NCBI GenBank assembly: GCA_947568835.1
Contig: OX387602.1
Location: forward strand, 6,294,570-6,358,569
Length of the DNA: 64,000 nucleotides
Direction of reading: 5' to 3'
Origin: Protonemura montana
Taxonomy: Eukaryota > Arthropoda > Insecta > Plecoptera > Nemouridae
A program made the translations under genes and the position numbers. Positions 23,801 through 34,700 of this stretch are shown in pieces (position 1 is the first letter of the stretch; every line of letters begins with the position of its first letter). The notes under the pieces are model-generated. The model was given only the letters and a program-made list of their open reading frames with translations, was not told the origin of the DNA and ran no database searches.

Positions 23801-26764
23801 CCCTTTAATGTGTGCTGTTATTTGTTGAAGTGATGATGGCAGTGTTGATGGGACCAGCATATGAGCGGCACAAGAAACAGCTCTCGGCGACCATAGACGA
23901 ATTTGCCAACGGCTGCCACCAAATTATGGAAAAGAGCGTGACGCTGTCGCTGATGCCTGCCAAACTTGCGGCCTCCCTTCGACTTCCGGCTTGGAAGGCT
24001 TTCGTTCAAGTTGTCAACTTTTCACTCGGCAGTGGTGAGGAAATGGCAGGACCAATATGCTAAAAATCGATCGTGAGTGCTCATCAAGCTTAATCTAGGT
24101 TTCATGTTTCTGAATAATCATTGTAAGTTTAAAATTTGTAAGTCCCATGTCTATGATACACTGCTTGTATCCATATATATATATTTTTACTTGTCAGAAA
24201 TGTTTTTTTATGATTTTTTTTTGTTTTTCCTAATTATTCAGTTTGAAATGTTATTTCAAGACAAACATAGAAAAAAAAAAAAAATTTGCTAATGATGAAA
24301 TTATAGGATGATCAAAATGTTTGAATGATGGTTTTTGGCTACTTGATTTAGCCTTTGTACTATTTTTAACAAAAACTATTTGAAATGGGTTTTGAATGCT
24401 AAGTAAAGGACAACTCAATTTCCAAATTAGTTGTCCTTTACTTTGCATTCAAAACCCATTTCAAATAGTTTTTGTTGAAATATTTGATTTTCAGAACTTT
24501 TCAGTAGCTTTGTGATTTTTCCAGTGAACAACCTGGTGAGAACTATCCTTCCAGAATGCAAGGAGAGCGACGGATTGTTGGGAAGGATGAAGGCGGGAGG
24601 GATGCAGGAAGAGTTCATCCTGCGAATTGTTGCTGATCTCATCCTGGCTGCAGGAGACACGGTTGGTTAACATCCCTTTCCTCATACACTTGCTTTTCAT
24701 CTTTATAGCAAGCCAATGAGCTAAATTATGTAATAAAAATTCCCTCCGATAGATATTAAAACACTGCAATCTTGGATTAGTTATGATATGTATATTTTTG
24801 CAGCATGCTGATTACTCAACATTCATTTTAACTAATATACAAAAAACACGCAGTGTTTTACGGGCGTGTTCGACTGGTTGCCCCGGTGCACCCCGGGTGG
24901 GCACCAGGGACGATATGCCCGTTTGACTGGCACAGTTGCTTGCTCTCGAGTCGCACCAGCTGCACTTTTCTTGCTCCGAGAATTTCGATGGTGCAATTGG
25001 AAAACAATTTAATGCACTGACAGCTAGCGATAACGTGTTTTGGTGGGAGTGCTCCCACTTGAAGCTGGTGCACGGGTGGTGCAGAGCATGATGCAACCAA
25101 GCAAGTTTCAACTAGCCCCGGTGTGGGCCAGCTAAAATCGCCATAATAATTGAGGAGTTAGACTTTAAACAACCATTAATTTGGACAGGATAATTCCAAA
25201 AAAATTCTGAGAGAGGCCCTTATTATAAGTAACAGAATTTGTAAAATATTTGTGTGTGGGAGAGAGAGGCTGGAGAACCTTCCGATTTCCGTTCGGGTCC
25301 TCGACCATCGGACAATCATAACATTCAGCCTCGACCGGACAGGCAATTGGAAAATCCCAGGTTTGTTCCCCGGTTCAGACGCACATTTCTCCAGGCTCGC
25401 TCCCTGCCATCAATCACTTACTGGTTTGAGCTCCTATGAAGAAACACTAGAGAAATAAAAAAACTTGTGTATATGTATGAGTTTTATTGCTAATTTTCTT
25501 TATTTTCTTCCAGTCTGCTTTTGCACTACAATGGATTCTTTACAAGCTGGCTGAGAATCCAGAAGTCCAAGAAGAGCTCTTTGCACAACTGAAGGATATT
25601 GACAATCCAAACGAAATTATGCAGTTGACGCTACTGAAGAATTGCGTGAGAGAAGTACTGAGACTCTATCCGGTGGCACCGTTCATTCTGCGTTACCTGC
25701 CTCAGGATAGTATCATTGGGGGTTTTCCCGTTCCATCTGGGGTAGGTACCAAAAGCAATACTCAATTTTAGTGTCAAAACTCTAATTACCTTGTCATATT
25801 GTTACGCAAAATTATGAGCAAATTGAAAAAAATTTGAGATTGATAATAAGTGGTATTTCATTTTAATGCAACATTGTGTTTTTTGACAATGGATTCAACA
25901 TCACTTGTCAAGCACAAAAGTGGTGGATGACAAGGTTATATGAGGTAAACCCAAGCCTATAAAAATACTTTACACTTGCGAAGAGCGCCAAGTCATTTTA
26001 GAGTGATACAACTCAAATAAATGTATTTCTTTGCCCATTTAAGCTTTAATAACGAACACCAATCTCTCTCTTTTATATAATAAGAATTCATCAATGAGTT
26101 TTGGAAGACAAGAAGGAAACATAACTTACAGTGCTAAAAATGTTCTATTGTTATCAGTTGAGTTTTTTTTAATCTTTCTCAATTCATTTACTTGCATTTT
26201 GGCATACTGGCCTTTTATACGATCTGATGAGCACTATTTAATGGTCACTTTCCAAAACCAGATTCAGATATGTGTTGCTTGCCTCTACGTAATTCTAGTA
26301 GGCCAGTGTTTCATCGGTAGCTTTGAGCAACATTCTAGCTCCCCTTCTATTCTTGAAACTAACAATCTCTCCAAAAAATTGTTATGCTATAAAGAACGTC
26401 TATGATGTATTGTCTAATTCAAAAATTTTTCTTCCCACAGAAACTAATTATCCTGTCACTTTACACCAGCGGTCGTGATGCAAGAAACTTTCCCGATCCC
26501 TCCAGATTTTGGCCTAACCGTTGGGCCCGGGACGTCAGTGGAAACTATGCTGGAGTAGGAAGCCCCTATGCATCACTCCCGTTTGCAATGGGAGCCCGCT
26601 CGTGCGTTGGGCGGAAAATTGCAGATGCAGAGCTCATGATCACTACTGCTAGGTTGTTGAAATCATTTAAGATTGAGCTGATTGATAAGGTGCCTGTTAA
26701 CATGGTGTTGAGATTAGTAAGTGTACCATCAAAGCCAATCAGGCTTTGGCTTACGAAACGATAA
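14884..26764 (+). CDS. CYP315A1: Cytochrome P450 315A1, mitochondrial (shadow, ecdysteroid C2-hydroxylase)
   Basis: Six exons: 14884-15278, 22821-23005, 23831-24034, 24525-24661, 25514-25741, 26441-26764 (TAA); 490 residues. CYP315A1 converts 2-deoxyecdysone to ecdysone in mitochondria of steroidogenic cells. A basic, Ser/Arg-rich N-terminus suits mitochondrial import. The proline-rich hinge is LPSPRGLPVFGT, followed by APKLHEYIDSRHRQLGPVY and YNEIYGCKRGIFFMEGDEW. The last phrase is joined across intron 1, where AT plus G makes the Met codon. The I-helix AAGDT joins SAF across intron 4. The K-helix ExxR is EVLR at about 354-357. The heme loop is FAMGARSCVGRKIA with Cys at about 438. Choice of CYP315A1 over other mitochondrial P450s rests on the remembered N-terminal block. 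Intron 1 is 7.5 kb because of an inserted foldback element. A second in-frame ATG at codon 5 is possible. Confidence 0.9.
15609..17967 (+). repeat. Left arm of foldback element
   Basis: Inverted copy of 20268-22636. For most of its length position x on the left pairs with 38235 minus x on the right. A 10-bp insertion in the right arm near 22561 shifts the outer part. Proteins read from corresponding frames of both arms are identical over 76, 81, 83 and 105 codons, so identity is close to complete. These frames look like no known protein. Confidence 0.9.
17968..20267. other. Middle region of the foldback element
   Basis: About 2.3 kb of AT-rich sequence between the arms. I found no transposase, reverse transcriptase or other recognisable frame. 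The right end contains a smaller GC-richer inverted repeat listed separately. Confidence 0.6.
19970..20183. repeat. Nested short inverted repeat in foldback middle
   Basis: About 70 bp at 19970-20038 is the inverse complement of 20112-20183 with only a few mismatches. Landmarks are accgacagcgagtccgggcg on the left and cgcccggactcgctgtcggt on the right. The loop itself holds a smaller hairpin (aaacgcaatga / tcattgcgttt), and its tttgaaacgcaatgaga is repeated inverted just outside the stem near 20194. Confidence 0.85.
20268..22636 (-). repeat. Right arm of foldback element
   Basis: Inverted partner of the left arm. Identity ends on the inner side at aagagcaagaataagtaagt (20268 onward) and on the outer side at the terminal ctatcttttatct. 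The right arm has one extra 10-bp block within the phrase gtaacaccgatgagtactaag, absent from the left arm. Confidence 0.9.
23091..23157 (+). repeat. Short tandem repeat with acceptor-like phrase in CYP315A1 intron 2
   Basis: Three to four copies of a roughly 21-bp unit containing ctacatccttgcag. Each copy ends in a pyrimidine stretch plus CAG, like a splice acceptor. The used exon 3 acceptor lies about 700 bp downstream. Confidence 0.75.
24368..24476. repeat. Near-perfect hairpin (MITE-like) in CYP315A1 intron 3
   Basis: Two arms of about 48 bp starting aacaaaaactatttgaaatg and ending with its inverse complement, with a loop of about 12 bp. Only one mismatch (gctaag versus gcaaag) was seen in the stem. 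A related single-arm sequence occurs near 8115-8150 in GGA intron 4, suggesting a dispersed miniature element. It lies entirely in the intron, about 50 bp upstream of exon 4. Confidence 0.85.
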
Positions 26765-26774
26765 GAGATTATAA

Positions 26775-26780
26775 AATAAA
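26775..26780 (+). terminator. Candidate polyadenylation signal of CYP315A1
   Basis: AATAAA 11 bases after the CYP315A1 stop codon. It implies a very short 3' UTR if used. No other evidence. Confidence 0.4.
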
Positions 26781-26864
26781 TACAGTATTTACAATTAAAA
26801 TATATAAATAGGACACTGGAAATTTCATAAATTATGTAGTTTTTCAACTTTCAATCGATGTGAG

Positions 26865-28225
26865 AAAGCGTCAGAATTTATATTCTTCAAGTTTTTTGGT
26901 AAAACATTGTAAGGTTTTGAACCTAAGGTTAAGGGGTACTTCATTTACAAATTTTAACCCTAATGTCCTTTTTTCCTCTCGTGTCATGATTGTGATACAT
27001 TTCATTATATTGGTTTATTCTTCTGTTTTTGACTGTGTACATAATAAGAGCATGTATATAAATGCAAGGTAGACTTAGAATTGAAAAGCGCATGAAGAGA
27101 GGTTTGCACGAGACCTTGATATAAATTAAAGAGCAAGGATTTCTACTTGCTCTTGCCATGTATCTTCTTGTTCGCTTTTGTAAAATAAATATTCTTTTGG
27201 CATGCAATGAGCCTCCCCAAAGCAATATACCATACATTAATAGTGATTGAAAGTGGGCAAAATATATTTGTTGCACTAATTTAAAATTAACAACATTCAT
27301 CATCCTTTTTATAAAATATGCTTTGGGAGCAAGCTTATTACAAACCCCTTTGATGTGTTATTTCCAATTCAGTTAAAAGTCAATGGTAATCCCTAAATAT
27401 TTCGTTTCCTCCACTTGTTTTAAGCATTTTTCTTCGAGTCTCACTAAAGGAGAGAATTGCTGGTCTTGTTTGGAAGCCAAAAACCTCATAAAAACAGATT
27501 TGTCTCTGTTGATAAATAAGCTTTTGTCAATACTCCAACGCTCTAGTTCTTTTACCGCTTCATTCGCACAGTTGCTAAGGTCATTGCTATCTGTGGTTAC
27601 TAGGTGGGTTGTATCGTCCGCAAACAGTGTTAATTTCCCTTCCTGTATTTTGGTTGGTAGGTTGTTTGTGAACAATATAAATAAGAGTGGAGAGATGTTC
27701 GACCCTTGAAGCAGTCCTTCTTCCAGAGTAGTCTCTTCCGATACATTTTTTTGACCTTTGCTGGTCAGACTTACAATTTGTTTTCTGCTACATACCTAAG
27801 TAGGATTTTACCCAATGCTAGCTACGCCTGATGTGCCAAGGTTTAATTTGACGAGGAGAATTTTATGATTTACTGAATCAAACGGCTTAGAATAGTCATA
27901 ATATATCCCCATGGTAGATTTCTTTTTCTAGCGCCTCTGTAACTTCATTGATATATCCTACCAGCGCCGATGTGGTTGACTTACCGCATACGAACCCATG
28001 TTGGCGGTCATTTATAATCTTATATTTTTCAACAAATTTTAACATCCTCCCACAGAATGCTTTCTCGCAAATTTTCGAGAATACCGAAATTTGGGCAATT
28101 GGTTGGTTAATAGCTACATTTGTCCTGTCTCCGTATTTATAAAGCGGGATCAGGTCAGGGGCGAAGAACTGGCGCCGGCGCCGATGGTTTCTTGCTATTT
28201 CTTGATAAATTTCGGTGAGTGACAT
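26865..28225 (-). mobile_element. Decayed non-LTR retrotransposon, reverse transcriptase part
   Basis: Minus-strand fragments of one reverse transcriptase in shifted frames. From 28225 downward: LIPLYKYGDRTNVAINQPIA and SVFSKICEKAF; motif A as DYSKPFDSVNHKIL near 27870; motif B-like LLQGSNISPLLFILF near 27700; the catalytic FADDT near 27620; then a thumb region with HFQSLLMYGILLWGGS near 27240. Frameshifts and stops separate these blocks, and the endonuclease part is absent, so it is a 5'-truncated dead copy. The motif style fits the Jockey/CR1 group of LINEs. It lies between CYP315A1 and kinesin-5. Confidence 0.88.
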
Positions 28226-28787
28226 TTCGATTAGAGGAATCGGTTTCTGGAACTAGAATAGTCTTTGACTAGAATCATGTTCGTCAATCATTAAATTATG
28301 ACGATCTTGATCAGGAAAGTCATTGTGGGAGCTAAACAGTGCTATAGGGAAGCTATGCCTGACTGGGAATGTTGGAAAGGAATGGGAAGAAAAAATCTTT
28401 TAGTACTATTTACCAAAACATGACTCACAATAATACAAATTTCCCAAATTTTTGCACATAAAATATTTCCGAAATATTTGATATGCGCTGATAATGCGCT
28501 GAAAAATAGTTAGCCGATAGGACACAGATATCAAATCACGCGGAGAATTCGCGCCCTTGTGTTTACCATAACACTTCTTGCTGATTGGTTGAATGAATTG
28601 ATTGGTTACTCAAGTTTTTGAACGTTTGTCAGCCAACCGTCAAAAGTTCGTGTCATTTTTTGGTGGGCGACATCACAGCGCGTAACGACTAAAGTTTGCT
28701 TGGTACGCTTTGGCTGCGGGCTTCGGTATTGTATACTTTTGGTTAGTTTCGTTGTATATGGTTGTAAGCCCTTAACAGATAATTAAA
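28226..28787 (+). promoter_or_regulatory. Upstream region of kinesin-5
   Basis: About 560 bp between the LINE remnant and the kinesin-5 start codon. It should contain the promoter and 5' UTR. No specific motif was identified with confidence. Confidence 0.45.
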
Positions 28788-31700
28788 ATGGATTCTAAAC
28801 AGAAGAAAACTAAAGACAACAGCAACGAAAATATCCAAGTGTTTGTGCGAGTGAGGTAAGACTAATGTTTTATTTTGTGGTTCTTTCTACCTATTTTACT
28901 CCATGTGGCCAAAATGTTTGTAGTCATTCAAAATTACTTTAGTGCTGCAGTGAACTTGTGTACGGCTAGGGCATGCTTTAGGCACCCACCTACCTACCTC
29001 TACAACATGTTGATGCATCAGGTTCATCACTACATAGGACAGAGAAAAACTTGCTCTTTCATCGGTGTGGGTTGTAAAAATTACGATCCAGTGTTAGTAA
29101 TGCATTTGTATGGCCTATCAGTTCTGCAACACCATCCACAGTTCTAATTTGTTAGCGTAGCTCGGATATTTTATCTGTATTATTTAAATAGACATGTTGG
29201 CCGGTCGAGCATCTTTTATTTGCCAGCAGAGGATTATATCAGTGGACATAACTGGGTCTCAACAAAGCCGTTTATGTCTCCAAAGTCGTGTCACTTTCCT
29301 TCACGGTCTCCTATTATCAATCATTTAATAACAAACAACTTCCTATGAACAAATCTCTTCTGCAATATATTTTATTGAGTATTTTTTTGGATCTCTGGTT
29401 TAAAGGGAAATCCTGTGAATGCCACTTGAAGTTCTAGCTTGTTAATATTTATCTAATTGTACGTTTTTAGTAAGTAGGTGACTTAAGACTAACTTTATTT
29501 TCAGGCCACTGAATGCCAGTGAGCAACGCAGCAAATCTATCACTGTCGTTGATACGACTAACAAAGACGTAGTTGTCAATGAGCGCCCAACTGATCGAAT
29601 TACTAAAACGTTCTCATTTGACAGAGTTTTTGACCAAGAATCGAAACAGGTAAACACTTTTAACTTAATGCTGTCGCTAACTAGGTGTCTTAATTACACT
29701 TTTGATTATTTAATTTCAATCAAAGATTTCAATAATTGAAATCACTGTCACTGTGTACCTCACAGAGCAATGAGTTCAGTGGTGCTTGGCTGCACCTCAG
29801 GAGTCTTGCCTATTCAAATAGCTGGATCAGGGTAATGGAGGTGCAGGACCTAATTTATCTCCATTTCATGTATTACTGTGTCCTTCATTTCGTAGTTGTG
29901 TGTGTGACAGATTTTGTTGATTGTTTTAGATTGAGGTGTACAAAGCAGTGGTTGCTCCTCTCATTGAGGAAGTCCTTGCTGGGTATAATTGCACCGTCTT
30001 TGCATATGGCCAGACCGGAACCGGCAAGACCTTCACAATGGAGGGAGATCGATCTGGTGACCCGGGTGTGTCCTGGGATAATGTAAGCTTTTCAAATTAC
30101 AACATTTTCTATTCATTTGAGCATTGTGCAGTGTCAATTTTGACTAGCTGCCCTGGTGCCTGTCGGAAGTGCAATAAGGGCAATTTTTCAATTTGGACTG
30201 GTCAGCAACATTATTTGTCTTTGACTGACAAGTCTCCTTGCTCTTAGGTGTGCACATTTATTGAATTTTTTTGTTGTTGTAATGAAATCAAATGAATGTA
30301 CCGACTGCTTAACTAGGCGGTAGGACTCCCTTATGACGGCAGTGCAAACAAGGTGTTGAGCGCGAAGTAATAGAGCCGGTTTCAAACCTGTGCCGGTACA
30401 GGCCAGTAAAAATCCTCAATAGATTAGTATCTTGTCACATTGTTTCTTTTTCCAAGGCATATTTTGAAAAAGTTTTATTTTAAGCAGAAGCTTGACTCTA
30501 AATTAATTTGTGATTTTGGACTCCAGTCAATGTGAATTTCAAACTTGCCATATTGTACTTAACGTTACATTTTTAATGAACTTGTTCAAAGGTACTGTAG
30601 GTTTCCAAGTGCCCAGCTATGCATTCACTTTTGTTATTGTTTTTATTGTTTTACAAAGTACATTGTTTAACAATTTTTTAATATTACTAATAACTTAATA
30701 CAAGTACTAGCAGAACCGGATGCCTAACGGCACCTTAAGATTTTGAGGGATTGTGCATTTTGGTTTTAATGTAAAGCCTCTAATGGGACCACAACCAAAA
30801 GTACCCCAATTTATTTTATTTGAAATTTGCCGCTTATTTCACTTGGGGTCACTGCATTGTGGAAACTCTGTGAATTCCAAAGTGACCCCGATGACAATTT
30901 CGAAAACAAACGACGTTGGCTGTCAAAAGATTTCCGTGAAATATTTCTTAGAGAGTGAAACTTGTGAAATTCCTTTTACATCTCCACCAGATCTTACTAA
31001 AAACGTGTTTAAACAACGGATATGCATTTAAAATTGACAAAATGTAAGTTTTTTCGGTAATATAGTTGTTTGACATTGTTTGAGAACTGTCAAAACCTTC
31101 CCTTGCCAGCCAATTTTAAATAAAATTCATAACGAAAATCCCATCAAATCACCGTATAAATGTCGCGTTGGGTCGTGCTCTGAAGTCATGTAAGATTTAA
31201 AATTATTCCCAGCAATGTTTGACTGGTTTCTAAAAAGTATTTGACGTTCTAATCCTTTTTGACGTTTAAATATCCTGAATGCACTGCCGCAAAGATAAGT
31301 TTAAGAATTCGTTCACCCTGCAGTGGTCAAAAAACCAAAAAAATGAATGCATCTGTCAAACTTTTTGCAAAATTATTTCTATTTCACTTAAAACGAACGT
31401 AAATAACAGCGTTTGTGCTCAATTTCTTCAATAACTTTCATAGGCATGCATAAACAGTATTACCAAACTGCTGCGGGTGAGTAAAAGGCAAGTTTTGAAT
31501 CAAATAAAAATCGAACTGTGAGACATGGCTCCAATTTTCCTAGGCAGGAAATTTCAAACACAATTATCAATATTTCACCAAAAAAACGCTTTCAAATCAC
31601 CCTCAAAGTGTCACAATAGGATAGAGATTTTAATTTTGAACAATTATAACCCAATTGCACACGTTTTTAACCAAATTTCGCAATTTAAATCAACATGTAC

Positions 31701-34700
31701 AGAAAAATGTTACCCCAGCTGGTCAGCCAGATACAAACTAAAAAGTTGAACATCGCAGATTTAAGGCTTTTATATAAGGTTAACTAGCAGAACCCGATGC
31801 CTAACGGCACCTTAAGATATTGAGGGAGTGGGCATTTTTGTTTAAATGGGACCATAACCAACAGTACCCCCATTTATTTTATTTGAAATTTGCCGCTTAT
31901 TTCACTCGGGGTCACTACATTGTGGAAACTATGTGAATTCCAAAGTGACCCCGATGACAATTTCGAAAACAAACGACGTTGGCTGTCAAAAGATTTCCGT
32001 GCATGATTTCTTGAAATATTTTCTTAGAAAGTAAAAGTTGTGAAATACCTTTTACATCTCCACCAGATCTTACTAAAAAGATGTTTAATGAACGGATACG
32101 CACTTTAAATTGACAAAATGTAAGTTTCTTCGGTAATTAAGTTGTTTGACATCTGTCAAAATCTTTCCTTGCCAGCCAGTATTAAATAAAATTCATGACG
32201 AAAATCCCATCAAATCACTGTATAAATGTCGCGTTGGGTCGTGCTCTGAAGTCATGTAAGATTTAAAATTATTCCCAGCAATGTTTGACTGGTTTCTAAA
32301 AAGTATTTGACGTTCTAATCCTTTTTGACGTTTAAATATCCTGAATTCACTGCCGCAAAGATAAGTTCAAGAATTCGTTTACCCTGCAGTGGTCAAAAAA
32401 CCAAACAAATGAATGCATCTGTCAAACTTTTTGCAAAATTATTTCTATTTCACTTAAAACGAACGTAAATAACAGCGTTTGTGCTCAATTTCTTCAATAA
32501 CTTTCATAGGCATGCATAAACAGTATTACCAAACTGCTGCAGGTCATTTAAAGGCAAGTTTTGAATGAAATAAAAATCGAACTGTGAGACATGGCTCCAA
32601 TTTTCCTAGGCAGGAAATTTCAAACACAATTATCAATATTTCACCAAAAAAACGCTTTCAAATCACCCTCAAAGTGTCACAATAGTGTGAAGATTTTAAT
32701 TTTGAACAATTATAACCCAATTCCACACGTTTTTTACCAAATTTCGCAATTTAAATCAACATGTACAGAAAAATGTTACCCCAGCTGGTCAGCTGGTCGG
32801 TCGCCAGATACAAACTAAAAAGTTGAACATCGCAAATTTAAAGCTTTTATATAAGGTTAATAATTAATCCTAGTTAACATCCACTCTTTCTTTCTTATAA
32901 ACGAGAAGATTTCTGATATTTCCAACTCGTTACAGACATATTTCTTTTTAATGGAGGGGTTATTGTAGTTGAAGTTTGATGTTTTTGAATTATTTGGTAG
33001 CAAGTTAAATAGCATAAGGCCAGAGAGTTTAGTTAGTCGTTTAATATGTGTTAATGCCATAGAATCTCTTTGAACTTCAAAACCACCCCTGCTTCGCGTA
33101 TGTGGTTGTTAGACTCAGTTCAGCGTGTTTGTGCAGTTAACATTAACATTGTTTATATTTGACCAATATAAACCTTTCATACTGTTTCTATAGCGGTTCT
33201 AAGGTTCTTTTATTGGACCTGTCACCTGTGGCATTCAATTGTGTTTTCTTTTAAAATGTCACTGGGGATTTTTGACTATGGTTAAAAGGGGAAAACTGAA
33301 AAATGCTTGTCAATGAAAATGGCTCATTACTTTCAAATTTTCTTTCAGTTTCAAATGTACGTTGTTTGTTCAGGATCCGTCATCGGGCATTGTCCCTCGT
33401 ACGCTGAGTCACCTCTTCGACGAGCTTCGGATCATCCAGGCCGAATTTACAGTCCGTGTTTCCTTCCTGGAACTTTATAATGAGGAGCTTTTCGACCTGC
33501 TTTCCCCTTTAGATGAGCTATCCAAGCTAAAACTTTATGAGGACGTGAACAAGAAGGGTTCCGTTATTGTCCATGGACTTGAAGAGATTCCGGTTCACAG
33601 TAAAAATGAAGTTTATAAAATCATGGAGAAAGGATCGTTTAAAAGGCAAACCGCTTCAACTCTAATGAATGCCAAGTCAAGGTATGAGCAATTTTTAGAG
33701 AAAATTACAAAGCTTAAAACTAAAAAAGCAATGCAAAGAAATTCATTATAAATTAAGAATCAAATTCATTTAAAAATCAATATGTTGGATACTCAAAGCA
33801 TTCAGTATACATTTCAACTACAATCTTAGTTGCTTGAAATGGTTGTTCTAAGTTCCTAATACCCCCTGTGGCTTTAACGAGAAAATAATTATTCTGCTAA
33901 AGATTAGAAAAAACATGTAGAACCAAACATTTTAGACTATTTTTATTTACATTTCTGTTAATATTGCAAATCCAGCATATCTAAACAATATTTATGTTAT
34001 TTTTTAGTCGGTCACACACAATTTTCTCCATTATTGTGCACATAAAGGAGAACAGTTTAGACGGTGAGGAACTGCTCAAGACTGGAAAACTGAACTTGGT
34101 GGATTTGGCGGGAAGTGAAAATGTCGGTCGCTCGGGCGCAATTGACAAGCGGGCCCGCGAGGCGGGAAATATCAATCAGTCGCTGCTCACACTAGGCAGA
34201 TGCATTAAGTCATTAGTGGAGCGGACCCCACACATACCCTATCGGTGAGTTGTCGCTTTCTCTCCTTTCTCTATAACAAACCTTACTCACTTCGTAATGT
34301 ATTTTTTCCCAGAATTAAACATATTTTATTATTATTTTTATTAACGAGAGTCTCGTGGAGCTATAAAATATTTTCGTTCACTTTCCTAGTTCATGTTACA
34401 CCTCACTCGTGTTAAGTTTAGATAAAAATGTGATAGGATAAATTAAAAATTGGAAAAGGTAGACTTGGGAAAGTGATGACTGGAAGGGAAACAGAGCTGG
34501 AAAAATATGCAGCTGTGGTTCCCCTACCTTTCATGGTTTGCTGGTTTGAGCTATGTGGAAAACCAGACAAACCAAAAATCCTGCAAAGTGGTGACTGTTG
34601 TTTCTCTTAAATTAAGTACTTAACTAATTATGTGCATACCTATATATGAAAAAAAAAATTATTATGTGCACATGAGATAAAAATTGACCATTTTATTTGA

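Noticed and set aside
30300-30400. Possible tRNA-like segment with ccggtttcaaacctg in kinesin-5 intron 3
   Set aside because: Only a B-box-like piece is present; no A box with proper spacing.
32857-33060. Minus-strand 67-codon frame with [10 protein letters not shown], faintly like a LINE C-terminus
   Set aside because: A single short phrase is not enough to call a LINE fragment.
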